Below, in pieces: positions 43,875 through 54,026 of a stretch of DNA of 64,000 bases. The stretch covers positions 558,001-622,000 of the forward strand of contig JAGEMR010000001.1 in assembly GCA_021030915.1 (NCBI GenBank). Reading direction: 5' to 3'. A program made the translations under genes and the position numbers. Positions within the stretch are counted from its first letter, which is position 1; the number at the start of each line of letters is the position of its first letter. This stretch comes from Astrothelium macrocarpum (taxonomy: Eukaryota > Ascomycota > Dothideomycetes > Trypetheliales > Trypetheliaceae). The notes beneath the pieces were generated by a model that saw only the letters and a list, made by a program, of their open reading frames with translations, was not told where the DNA came from and did not search any database.

Positions 43875-45902
43875 CTATCCATCCCACTTCTCAAACATAT
43901 CTATCAGCCATCTGTCATTTGCGAGGTCTGCGAGTATATCAGGACCAGGTTCCTCGGTAAGGCTTGGACCTGGCGTGATCTGAAGCGCGGTTGACATTGC
44001 TTCAAGCTTCGATGCCCATCCCGCTCGCATCTGTGTCATAGTTCTACAACCCTTGCTCAAAAAGTTGCGTTCGACAGTTTCACTATCGCAACCTATGAGA
44101 TTCGCCGCCGCTTGCATCATACTTATCATTTGATCTAATGTAGCAAGTACATCGAGTGAATTGCGGACGTATTCTCGATCCCACATTGGATCTTCGAAGG
44201 TGGTAAGTTTGTAGAGAACAACCAGACAATGCCCGGCCTGAGAGAACATGTGAAATGGAAAGTCTAGGAATTCGTGCGGAGAAACGGTGAAATAGAGGTC
44301 AAGAAAGGATCTGACAGCCTGGAAGCAGGTAAAAAGGTTTTCAGTGCGGCGGAACTCTGACCCTTCATATTTGAACTGTGCGAGGTCGTGGATCTTAATA
44401 TCGACGTGGTGCATATGCAAGAGTATCATTAGATTGTTGGAAACGTCCTGAGGAATTCCGCGTTTTATTTCACTGAACTCAGCCTCGAGCGCCTTGATAT
44501 AGACAGGTACTGGTGGTCTCTGGTCGGATTTGTCGGGGTTTGGATGGAACCAATGGTCTTGGTTAATCTTCTCGACCACGCGCTGCAGTCTGACCTGCTG
44601 TACGAGAATCAGGTCTGCATCGCATTCTCTCTTCTCTTCTAAGACGTGCAGACACTGTTCCATATGATCCGTCCAACGTAGTGCATCGATTCTTTGCAAA
44701 TACGAGGAAATGCTTGTAGGTCAGTTAGCTTCTATATCTCAGACGGGCGACGGGAATACTGCGACGATTCAGATATTCTGAAGTGGTTCGAATGGTAGAG
44801 ATAGGATCACGTGTAGAGTTACAGAAATGGTCCGTCTCGATCCCATAGCTCAGGAGTTCTTTCTACTTTGCAGAATACAAGGTGTGTAGGGAACGATGAT
44901 TACTCACACTGATGTCAGAACAAAACAGCTGAGAACGGCTCTCCGTTCCTCCATAGTTCGGGTCTGGGAAATTGGAAGACCGCCCTGTTTTATGCAATTG
45001 TGCAACGCTGACGCGTCTGTTGGGATATGCCGATTCAATCCAAGATCGAACACAATAGAGATCGCCAGTTGTGTGAGAACAGCCAGAGTGGGCTTTTCCT
45101 TGAGATTCGGATTTGCCCAGGCGATATAAGCCAAAAGTCCATGCAGAAGGTCAAGATCCTTGTCAAACTCCATAATCATTTTCTGGCTTAGCATTTGGCG
45201 AATCTTGAGTCCGGTCTCGACACTTTGTTCATAATTAGACATGGACATGTACACTATGCACAGCCATAGAAACGGTCTTTCAGTTCGCAACTCTGCTGCA
45301 GACTTTTCCAGTGGTATGTACACGAAAGGAAAACGTGGACATCTGCGAGTACGGAAGATATTGAGGAATTGCTCTGCTTCTAGCGGGCTTGGTTCCCAGG
45401 AAGACGACGCAGTGATCGAAGAGGAAGCATTAGTACCATAAACAGACGCAGGCGGAGTAAGGATGGCGTTTGTGGTAAGATCCTGTGGTGAGGCGCTTGT
45501 TTTCGGCCGGGATGCTGCAAGCAGGATCGTACTAATATCAGATACTTGACTGGTACTTGCCCGTATCGTCGCCGTAGGAGCCTCCAGCATTGACATTAAT
45601 CCATCCAACTTTTCTTCAAGCTTCGCTGTTCTTGATGCATTTGGTCTCCTTGCCTTGCGCTTGCGTACAGTAAGCGATGGTGTGCATTCCTTGTTAAGAC
45701 GAAGACACCTTTCGCATTGCTGCCCAGGCCTGCTAATCATGCATTTACATTTAGCTTTCGAGCATTGCAAACATGCCTGGCCATATGGCGCTGCGGCACT
45801 TGTGTTCACTGGCGCGTCTTTCGTCATTGTCTTTTCCTCAACCTCCAACGATGGGTTTTGTGAATTCCCGATTCCGACGCCAGACCAGATACAAGAGCTC
45901 AT
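43875..45902 (-). CDS. Zn2Cys6 transcription factor
   Basis: Exons 45902-44908 and 44712-43875 encode 610 aa. The 195-nt intron joins VLTSV to ISSYLQRIDALRWT, typical of the fungal_trans middle homology region. The DNA-binding cluster at residues 44-73 (CLQCSKAKCKC...CERCLRLNKEC) has spacing C-x2-C-x6-C-x8-C-x2-C-x6-C. It is followed by basic VRKRKARRP and a short coiled coil (AKLEEKLDGLMSMLE). The regulatory domain includes WLCIVYMSMSNYEQSVETGL and LTQLAISIVFDLGL. The start at 45902 is the first ATG; 45827 (MTKDAP) would also give a complete protein. It is transcribed divergently from an MFS exporter with 623 bp between starts, suggesting that it regulates that exporter. Confidence 0.87.
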
Positions 45903-46525
45903 GCACCGTTTGACGAAATCAACAATACCTGGACATTGGGATGGAATTCCGTGAATTCAAGCATGGAAATCCGCTCGCACAGAGAAGGAACCAAGTTTAT
46001 GAGTGATGGGTTTCGAGAGCGCACTGAGTCTTTCCTACAGAGACGGATTTCGAGGGAAGGGTTACGAATCCCGCGAGCTCCATTAGCACTAGTCCTTTAA
46101 TGTACTAGATCTGCGGCGGAATTGAGAAAAGGAGACAGAACCCAATCCCGTTTTCTCTTCGAAACGAAGCTTTTGATCGTGAGAAGATTTCTCATCGGCC
46201 TTGAGTAACCAGAATGTTGCTCCTCTCGTATCGGACACCCTGGGAGGTCATAATTCAGACGTTTTCTCAGCCAAATTAGCTCCGGAAATCGTGAAAGCAA
46301 GAAAAACGAATTCCGGACGGACTTGTAGATCAGGGCAACACTGGTATGCAAGCTCTAAGTAGTGAGTCATTCTTTCAATCGATGATTGGTTGCGGTCTTT
46401 TCCTTTCGATATATTTAGTCTGCAGATCGACCCTCTCTAACTGTGCGTGTTCATACTCTTGTTCACTTTTCTGTTTGGTGTAGGCAAATCTTTGTACGCC
46501 ACTACGACGGTTGCTTTCAAATTCC
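45903..46525. other. Shared divergent promoter, Zn2Cys6 regulator / MFS exporter
   Basis: 623 bp between the two start codons. It contains CGG-type half-sites such as CCGGACGGAC near 46314 that could serve Gal4-type binding, but no convincing paired site is proven. Confidence 0.45.
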
Positions 46526-48740
46526 ATGGAGTCCGAGGTGCCCCCGATAATCACGCCTGAGCAGCGCAAAGATTTTCACGAGGTAGAAGAAAAGCTGGAG
46601 GGCTCGAAAGCCTCGTCCATCGTTCATGATGTCGGGAACATACAGGAAAACGCCAAAGGACCTCAAGACGAGAAAGCCTCGCATGAAGAGCACACATATC
46701 TTACTGGTGTACGACTTATTGTGGTCCTAGCATCAATAACATTGGTGTTCTTTTTAGTGCTTATGGACATGTCCATCATTAGTACTGTACGAAAGACCTG
46801 AATTGAGATACGATGTCGCATATATTGATATGGGTGTCCTCTCCTAGGCCATCCCACGAATTACCAGCGATTTTCACTCCCTCGATGACGTCGGATGGTA
46901 TGGTGCTGCATATAATCTCGCAAGGTACGTCGCCATGATTACCAGGACATCATATCGTTGCATCTGCTGAGTTATGGCCCCAGTGCATCTCTACAACTTC
47001 TTACCGGTAGATTCTACACTCATTTCAGAACAAAGGTCAGACCCTATGCCGCTCCGTGTGTTACCATGTTAAGATCTTCGTTAGTGGACTTTTCTATGCT
47101 TCTTTGCCATTTTTGAGCTTGGTTCATTACTTTGTGGCATTTCAACTTCCTCAAAGATGCTTGTTGTCTCACGAGCTGTGGCAGGTATGGGCACGTCTGG
47201 CTTGACGAATGGCGCTTTGACGATCCTCACCGCTGCCGCGCCGATGGAGAAAAGACCATGTAAGCCTTATCAGAACATGCCGGTTCATTGCTGATAATTA
47301 GATGATAGTATATACAGGCATTTTGATGGGGTGTAAGTATCTAGTGACGGACTTCCTCCAGTCGAAACAGGATACTCACAGATCACGAAAGGCTCTCAAC
47401 TTGGACTCGTAGCAGGACCGCTCATCGGAGGTGCACTGACAGAGTATACTACGTGGCGATGGTGTGAGTACTATCCCAAGGTTCAGCAAAGCATACTCGA
47501 AAGTTGCTGAGCATTTCTGATTGCTTGACGTTAGGTTTTTATATCAACCTACCGATTGGTGGCCTCGTAGCTGCACTTCTTGTATGGGTAAACATTCCGG
47601 ATGCGAACGTGAAGACGGAAGGCGAAGATGGGATTATCGACTTCTTCAAGAAGCTCGATCTGGTTGGATTTTGCTTGTTTGCTCCATCAGCTATCATGCT
47701 TCTACTTGCTTTGCAGTTTGGTGGTAATCAATTTGCATGGGATAGTGCCACCGTCATTGGTCTCTTCTGTGGAGCAGGTGCTACTTTCGTTGTGTTCATG
47801 TTGTGGGATTGGCGGGCTGGTGAAAATGCAATGGTTCCCACTTTCCTCATTCGACAAAGGGTGATATGGGCCAGTTGTGCGGTTGTGACGTTCAACATGG
47901 CTCTCGTGTTCTTGGCATCGTACTACTTGCCTCTCTATTTCCAAACTGTGAAAGGAGCAAGTCCGTTTAAGAGTGGCATCGATCTGCTTCCCAGCATCCT
48001 GTCGCAAATGATCTTTGCCGTATTCTCTGGCTTCATGGGTAAGTATCACAAGAGATACTACGGTCATCTTAAGCTCTTACTCAGAAGGCTCGGAAATTAC
48101 TGATTTCGAACAGTTGGAAAACTTGGCTACTACATTCCCTGGAGTATCATCAGCTCGATTCTCGCCGCGATTGGCTATGGTCTCATCAGCACATTCTCAC
48201 CATCTACACCAACCGGAAAATGGATCGGATACCAGATCATCGGCGGCACTGGAAGAGGATGTGGTATGCAAATGGTAAGACCCTGCAGCTGGATCGCTGA
48301 TCTTGGATCCCTGTGGTCCTTCACAGTTCGCTTGTTGTCACTGCTGACGTCCTTCATAGCCTCTTGTAGCTGTTCAAGCAAATCTCCATCTCCAAAATAT
48401 CTCTGTCGCCATGTCAATTTTGGTTTTTTGCCAAACCTTTGGTGGAGCTCTTTTCTTGACGTTTGCAGAGACGATCCTAACGAACAGCCTTCAGACACAG
48501 ATTCCCGTCTATACCTCAGGTGTCGATCCGAAGACGGTTATTGCTGCTGGTGCCACTGCTGTAAGAAGCATAGTACCTGCAAATCAGCTCGCTGGTGTTT
48601 TAGAAGCTTATGCGAAGAGCCTCGATCGCGTTTTCTATTTGACAGTAGGCGCAGCATGTGGTGTTTTTATTTTTGCTTGGGGCATGAAATGGACAGACGT
48701 TCGCAAGAAGAAGACGCCCACCAAGAAAGGTGAAGCTTAA
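46526..48740 (+). CDS. MFS exporter, DHA2 (14-TM drug/toxin efflux) type
   Basis: Nine exons encode 568 aa: 46526-46786, 46848-46924, 46984-47035, 47085-47259, 47309-47332, 47392-47463, 47535-48038, 48114-48274, 48360-48740. Exon 5 is only 24 nt. A charged N-terminal tail (residues 1-60) precedes helix 1 (LIVVLASITLVFFLVLMDMS|IISTAIPRI, the DHA2 motif D-x-T/S-I-x-x-x-A-I-P). GWYGAAYNLASASLQLLTGR, SRAVAGMGTSGLTNG, MGCSQLGLVAGPLIGGALTE and WRWCFYINLPIGG are family signatures, and GYQIIGGTGRGCGMQMPLVA and VFCQTFGGALFLTF mark the second half. It is a plasma-membrane proton antiporter, similar to fungal toxin/drug efflux pumps. Substrate is unknown. No biosynthetic gene adjoins it, so resistance is as likely as product export. 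Confidence 0.9.
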
Positions 48741-49378
48741 ACTGTATGTTCCAGAATGCAGTCCTTGGCGCTATCTTGGACATCTCAACTCATTTGGCTT
48801 TACACTTCAAAGATCGGATGATCGCTCAGCTTGTTTCAACTTTACTAACTATGATGCAATTTATTAATTTTCCATCTTGGGCCGAGATGTCCAAGTTAGA
48901 AGGACCGGCATTTTTTATGGAAATAGGCAGTACAGCGTCTTATTCTCTCAGCATGTAGTTAAGAGTATCCTTGTTCTCGGATTAAGTGACCGCATTCGGG
49001 GAATTAGGTCATTCCATGCCTGGAGCGATAGAGAACAAAGAAATGATTATATCGCAATATGGCAAAAGATGTGGAACAGGGGTCGGAACTCATTGATAAC
49101 TTCCGCAAACGGCAAAGTCATTGACTTCTGATCACCTTTGCACTTCTAATGACTGTGCGACAGGTTTCTTATAAAGAGGATAATCAGTAGAGTGGACCTA
49201 CGATACTCAAGGTGCTACTCTCTCAGCATTCGGATACTCTTTGAGTTACGTGGTCATATCTACCTACTTTTTTCATCGCTCTCATTTCTGGTATCAAAGC
49301 ATCTGACGTTTCGCCGAAAGCCAGCCGGGCTGATTACTCCGCGGGTCGCTGCTTCGTCAGGTCCCACGCTCTAGAATC
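48741..49378. other. Intergenic, no gene seen
   Basis: 638 bp after the MFS stop. Only short frames, no supported feature. Confidence 0.5.
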
Positions 49379-50185
49379 ATGACAGATTCAACAGACATTA
49401 GGCCCCTCAGTGTTGCTTCACAAGTTCTTGAGTCCATTGGACAAGATTTCCACAATAAATTGAGAGACCGTGGATATCATGGGTACCCATTGGATCGCAT
49501 GGAGGAGAAACCTCCAATCAGCCTTGGATTCCACGACGGAACTGAATACGGCCTCTTAATGAGGTCGTATCAATGGCGAGTTGGCCTGCGTTATGATGAA
49601 GACGAAGACGCGAAATTACCAGGCCTTTGGAGGCCAAGCTGCGCTGGCGAAGGAGGGTGTACACTGTCTCTTCACCGCTTGGATGAATCATGTACGCCTC
49701 TGGATTCAATGAATTCGCATTCACTAACGCACGAAGCTTCAGCACCGCCAGCCGAAAGAGACTCACACACAGTAACCTCAGGCACAACAGATGATGGCGG
49801 AGACGCAACATGGGGAAAGCATGTAGTCCTAACACGATTCTTTCAAATTGGGAGACTGAAAACCAGGTCTCAGACAGAAGCTGATTGGGAAGGAGATGAT
49901 TTTGGTGTTGTAAAGTCACTAGGACCACCCGAACGTGAGGGATTCTGGATTATCGCTTTGCCCAAAAAAAGAAAAGAAGATGCGGATGAGGATGTCTGGG
50001 AGCCTGAAGTCATTACTGATGAGGATCAGCGGAATTCTCGCATTTCCAATTTACCAGGCTTCCGGTCAAGTATTGCGTACGCTCGCATCAAAGAGAGAAC
50101 AGATGGTGGGCAGTTTGAATTGGAAGAACTATCAGCAAACAAGTTTGTTCTTTCAAGCCACGTTTGGGTTGCTGAACATTTTTAA
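49379..50185 (+). CDS. Hypothetical protein, orphan single-exon ORF
   Basis: Uninterrupted 268-aa frame from a good ATG. No domain is recognised. Features: IGQDFHNKLRDRGYHGYPLD near the start, RSYQWRVGLRYDEDEDAKLP, a Ser/Thr-rich low-complexity centre, FFQIGRLKTRSQTEADWEGD, and a charged C-terminal third (PKKRKEDADEDVWEPEVITD). No signal peptide or membrane segment. The length without stops and the balanced composition argue for real coding. It sits directly upstream of about 1.5 kb of decayed coding-like sequence on the same strand and may be the first part of a once longer gene. Confidence 0.5.
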   Translation: MTDSTDIRPLSVASQVLESIGQDFHNKLRDRGYHGYPLDRMEEKPPISLGFHDGTEYGLLMRSYQWRVGLRYDEDEDAKLPGLWRPSCAGEGGCTLSLHRLDESCTPLDSMNSHSLTHEASAPPAERDSHTVTSGTTDDGGDATWGKHVVLTRFFQIGRLKTRSQTEADWEGDDFGVVKSLGPPEREGFWIIALPKKRKEDADEDVWEPEVITDEDQRNSRISNLPGFRSSIAYARIKERTDGGQFELEELSANKFVLSSHVWVAEHF

Positions 50186-50589
50186 GAATCGGCAGCGATG
50201 TCTTTGTTCTGTTTGCTATTGCGTGAGGCACCTTTGTCCTCAGTGACTATCGATTTTCATGATTCTGAACTTCTCCCGACGGCGGGATGGATCTATACCT
50301 TTGTTCCAAAACCTATAACTACATTCTATTTCCCTACCATGACACTATCTTAATCGCAAGACCAGAGAGTTCCGAATAAGACCAGCATAGATATACAAGT
50401 CGCTGAAAGTGGTCAGAGTTCGAGACTGGGTCATTCAGAGCTCATCAAAATGCCCGACGAGCTCCCTGAAGCAATATACTGAGTCGACAAAGAAGACTGG
50501 GAATACCCCTCAGTATATGTTATATCATTCAGTGCGGACAGCTTTCGTTCAGAATATAACACCTAGGCAAAGAATCTTAACAAGCAGCT

Positions 50590-51590
50590 TAGCCCGAAAA
50601 TCGAACAAGTCTTGGAGAATATTGAGACAGGCTTGGACCATTTCGAAAGAACATCAACGACGCTGTTCGGGCGACACAAAACATCCAAAACGTCGTCTGT
50701 GACAAGAGAAATAAGCCAGCGCTCGGCCTCTGGAAATTGCTGAGTTGCACAATCAATCAGCATATCCATGTGTTTGAAGTTTTCGTGTCTTGGGTGGATG
50801 AGAAGATGAAAAAGCAGCGAGACGCTAGGTAATTACAATATCCACAGATTATTAGAGAACGGGGTATCCAATTACGGAATAAGCTCGAAACGCTAGTCAG
50901 CAAGGATTCAAACCATTTCGAAGGGTGTCGGATATCGGGTGAGTATTTCCAGAGATCGGTTCCGCTGTTGGACATATACTTACTCTACTGCAGAAAAGGA
51001 TCTTGACATCTTTCGCAAGTTGGAAACCAAATGGATTTGTCGTGTCCCACAAGAGATTACGTTGCTCATTATCCTAGTCTCGCTTCTGAATGATTCTACA
51101 TCTACTGCTGACAATGTAGAGGGTCTGATGAAAGATTTCTTGAGGGTGCTCTCCAGTGACGAATGGGAATCGAGCGTCGCGAAAGACAGCTCGATACCTT
51201 TTGTTCTAGACACATTTTGTTTCGACGCTACCAGAAAAAGACTTGGAATTTCTAAACCAGCTGGACTTCGATATGACCCACTTGATAAATTTTTCCTCCG
51301 CGCAAGAGATATTCGTGTACAGCTGGTTTAGAAATTCCAAGTCTTTTCTTGGTAGCGTCGAAACAAAATGTGTCTGGAACAAGAGGTACTGAGCTGCCTT
51401 TTCCCCGGATGTACGATTCCCAAGCGTGACTTCAAAGAAGCGCAGGAGGTGCTTGGCAGTATCTTGGAAAAACAACTGCAGTACGACTATGCCAATGACA
51501 CTGACAGCTCTGAATGGGATGCAAGCGTCCGACCCGGGTTTCCCCAGACGTACAGCGGTGAATTGCGGCGCTATGAGAATAACGTTTGAC
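50590..51590 (+). pseudogene. Decayed coding sequence, unrecognised family
   Basis: Several plus-strand segments read like protein but lie in different frames with stops between them: PKIEQVLENIETGLDHFERT and the residues after it (about 50600-50740), EKDLDIFRKLETKWICRVPQ EITLLIILVSLLND (about 50995-51100) through LSSDEWESSVAKDSSIPFVL to about 51330, and EVLSCLFPGCTIPKRDFKEA onward to about 51588. The joins cannot be explained by GT-AG introns that I can find. A 69-bp inverted duplication interrupts the third segment. I do not recognise the ancestral family; it may belong with the intact ORF at 49379-50185. Confidence 0.4.
51195..51388. repeat. 69-bp inverted repeat with 56-nt spacer (fold-back)
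   Basis: The left arm 51195-51263 and right arm 51320-51388 are reverse complements with about 4 mismatches in 69 positions. The left arm is in the frame of the surrounding coding-like sequence (DTFCFDATRKRLGISKPA), so the right arm looks like the inverted copy. No terminal inverted repeat transposon or target duplication is evident. Confidence 0.9.
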
Positions 51591-52488
51591 AAGCGATTGG
51601 GAAGAACTTTCGTTCGAAGAGTCAATGCCTCTGCTATCGGGTCTACTACAGCGCTGCACTTGTAGAAGAAAACGAACTTGGCACAGGAATCTTGACCATG
51701 TCTGAGAACCGACTAGGCGTTTGCGCGGAGAGCTGCCTTCATGCAGAGGAATACTGGTTTCAAGAACATCTCACATCTCACCAACCCTCCGGAGAGGAGT
51801 GAGAGTGTGTATGTAAACATGTTTTGGATGAGTTTTTCAAAGATCCTTTTTGGAGATTGCAGAGGTGTCGCGTAAGAAATGTCAGCGCAGAGCAAGCCCA
51901 CTTCTTGCAGCAGGTCCTCAAGTGTCGCGCAAAAGAGTAGTTAATGAAGGGATGAAAGAACAAGAAAGGGGTGATTTTCTGCGCTAACCTAATTCAACCT
52001 GAACCTTGACGCCGCTTTTGCTCCGTTCCCCCCTTAGTTCGGTGCGCCGAAGTGCGTTACTAGCGAAAACTATCGAATGCGCATTAGTCATTTCTTTTGT
52101 CTGGAGGTCAAGAGAATTACTGATTTCAGTGTCAATTTGGTAAACATGTTTGATTTCCTAGGAAGCCATGGAGGATTCATTGAAAACTATTTCCGATTAA
52201 GGGATTGAACAAGCGATCGAACAATTTGTCAAGCAGGTAGCTCAACAATTGGTTTCTCGTTTTTTTTTTTTTCTTAGAGAGCCATTCAATCAATCCACAA
52301 ACCAAACTCGCTGACGAAAAGATTGCTATTTAATTTGGGGGAAACTTTGCAGTTGGTAGGGGAAGGCCAATTCTCGGACTTTCGATTCAGCGGGGGTTTA
52401 ACTTTAGCTGACCATCCACCTCTCCTTACCTTACCCTACCTTACCAAGCGATACCCTTTTCCCATCCCCCATCCAAATCAGAATATTA
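51591..52488. other. Intergenic upstream of the peroxiredoxin gene
   Basis: About 900 bp. Frames up to about 51900 carry faint coding character (for example LVEENELGTGILTMSENRLG). Beyond that is AT-rich DNA with a T12-type run at 52259-52272. No gene is supported. Confidence 0.4.
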
Positions 52489-53550
52489 ATGATGTTCGCT
52501 CTCCGCCGGTCCTTTCCTCTCCGCTCTTGTCTTCCCCACCGCCATGCCCTCCACACCACTCCCCGTCTCGCCGTCGCGGTCGGCGACCGCATTCCGGATG
52601 TCGAGCTAATGGAATCCTCGCCTGGCACGAAAGTGAACCTTGCGCAAGAGCTGCAGCACGGTAAAGGCTTGATCTTGGGCGTGCCTGCGGCTTTCTCTCC
52701 AGCGTGCTCGGCAGAGCACATTCCGGGATATGTTAAGGTAGAGGGTTTGGCGGGGAGGGCTGGGAAGGTGTTTGTTGTGAGTGTGAATGATGCTTTTGTG
52801 TAAGTTTTGATACCTCCCCCTTTCTCTACTTTTCTTCTTATTTTTGTAGAACATAGAGTAGACTTTGGGTGAATGAACAATTTAGGGAATACGTCAATGG
52901 GCAGTGATACGGAATGCTAATCTAGATGTCCAGAATGAAAGCTTGGGCACAGTCATTGGATCCAAAGGCTAAGAGCGGTGTAAGTCTTCGATCAAGTCCA
53001 ACTCTGAATTCTGTTCTTTATACCGCGCCCGGAAATGTGAATCCTTTAATCCATCTCTTGATCCAGAGTGGTAATCCCATTATATACCAGCCCTCACTCT
53101 ACGCACTCTCTTTCGCACATGCCTTCTTTCTTTGCCCCTCCCAACCCTCTCAAATACACAAGCCGTGTTTTATTCTTTCGTCCTTCGTATTTCCCTCTAT
53201 ACCCTACCTAATCTGCATCAGATTCGCTTCCTTGCCGATCCCCACGGTTCGTTCTCCAGCGCTCTTGACCTCTCCTTTGATGGTTCTGCCATCTTTGGTG
53301 GGCCCCGAAGTAAACGTTTCGCCCTTGTCGTAGACAACGGTGTCGTCGTCAAGGCACACGTCGAGCCTGACAATACAGGACTGAAAGGTATGTGGATTTC
53401 CCTTTTCCTTTAAATTGTTAAACTTTTCCCACCAGCACGCTTTGTATGGGTGGCAACGAGGTGCAAAGATCGAAGCATCTCCACTAACTACTTACTGATT
53501 CCTTGCCAACTCTAGAATCCATAGTAGAAAAGGTGCTTGGTAGTGCTTAG
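52489..53550 (+). CDS. Prx5-type peroxiredoxin, probably mitochondrial
   Basis: Exons 52489-52799, 52934-52979, 53222-53387 and 53516-53550 encode 185 aa. Introns of 134, 242 and 128 nt are unusually long for this window. The enzyme reduces H2O2 and organic hydroperoxides through a peroxidatic Cys73 in GVPAAFSPACSAEHIPGYV (family PGAFTPTCS pattern, here PAAFSPACS). VFVVSVNDAFVMKAWAQSLD and IRFLADPHGSFSSALDL complete the thioredoxin-like fold, and ESIVEKVLGSA is the C-terminus. The N-terminal about 28 residues (MMFALRRSFPLRSCLPHRHA) are Arg-rich without acidic residues, a typical mitochondrial presequence. The second ATG (52492) is equally possible. It faces the Zn2Cys6 gene tail to tail. Confidence 0.9.
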
Positions 53551-54026
53551 GATACGGAGAACTATTCAGAATGGGCTTTGTGTAGGATTACCCTAGCAGT
53601 GAGCTGATGTTTTCAACAAAAGAGAGAAAGAGGTTTGATGAATTTTGTAAAAATGCTTTATTGGTGGCTAGCATAATGGATATTTCAGCCACAATACAGC
53701 CATGCAAGGCTAGATAATTATATAGTACACAACGCAAGGGATTCTCGACCCCAGCCACATACTTTACAGGAGAGCGGGAGTCCCGACTGTTGCTAAAGTT
53801 CCCCGTCATGCCCACTGTAATTGCTCCTGGACACACGAAGATCGTCCCCATTGCACATGTTATGCCCGACGCCACTCTTGCGCATCACTCTGAAATACTG
53901 GGCAACGTTTGTTAAGAGAATTCGATCATCAAGCAGTAATCACCTGTAGTACACTACTCTTTGACACTCGGAGACTTTTCTTTGAGAGAATCTGATTATT
54001 AAGAACATCGACACTTCGCTTACCGG
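53551..54026. other. Tail-to-tail intergenic, no gene seen
   Basis: 476 bp between the peroxiredoxin stop and the Zn2Cys6 gene stop. No feature recognised. Confidence 0.55.

Noticed and set aside
51206..51625. 139-codon minus ORF across the inverted repeat
   Set aside because: Its C-terminal part is the reverse complement of the fold-back arm; the plus-strand frame of the left arm fits the flanking sequence better.
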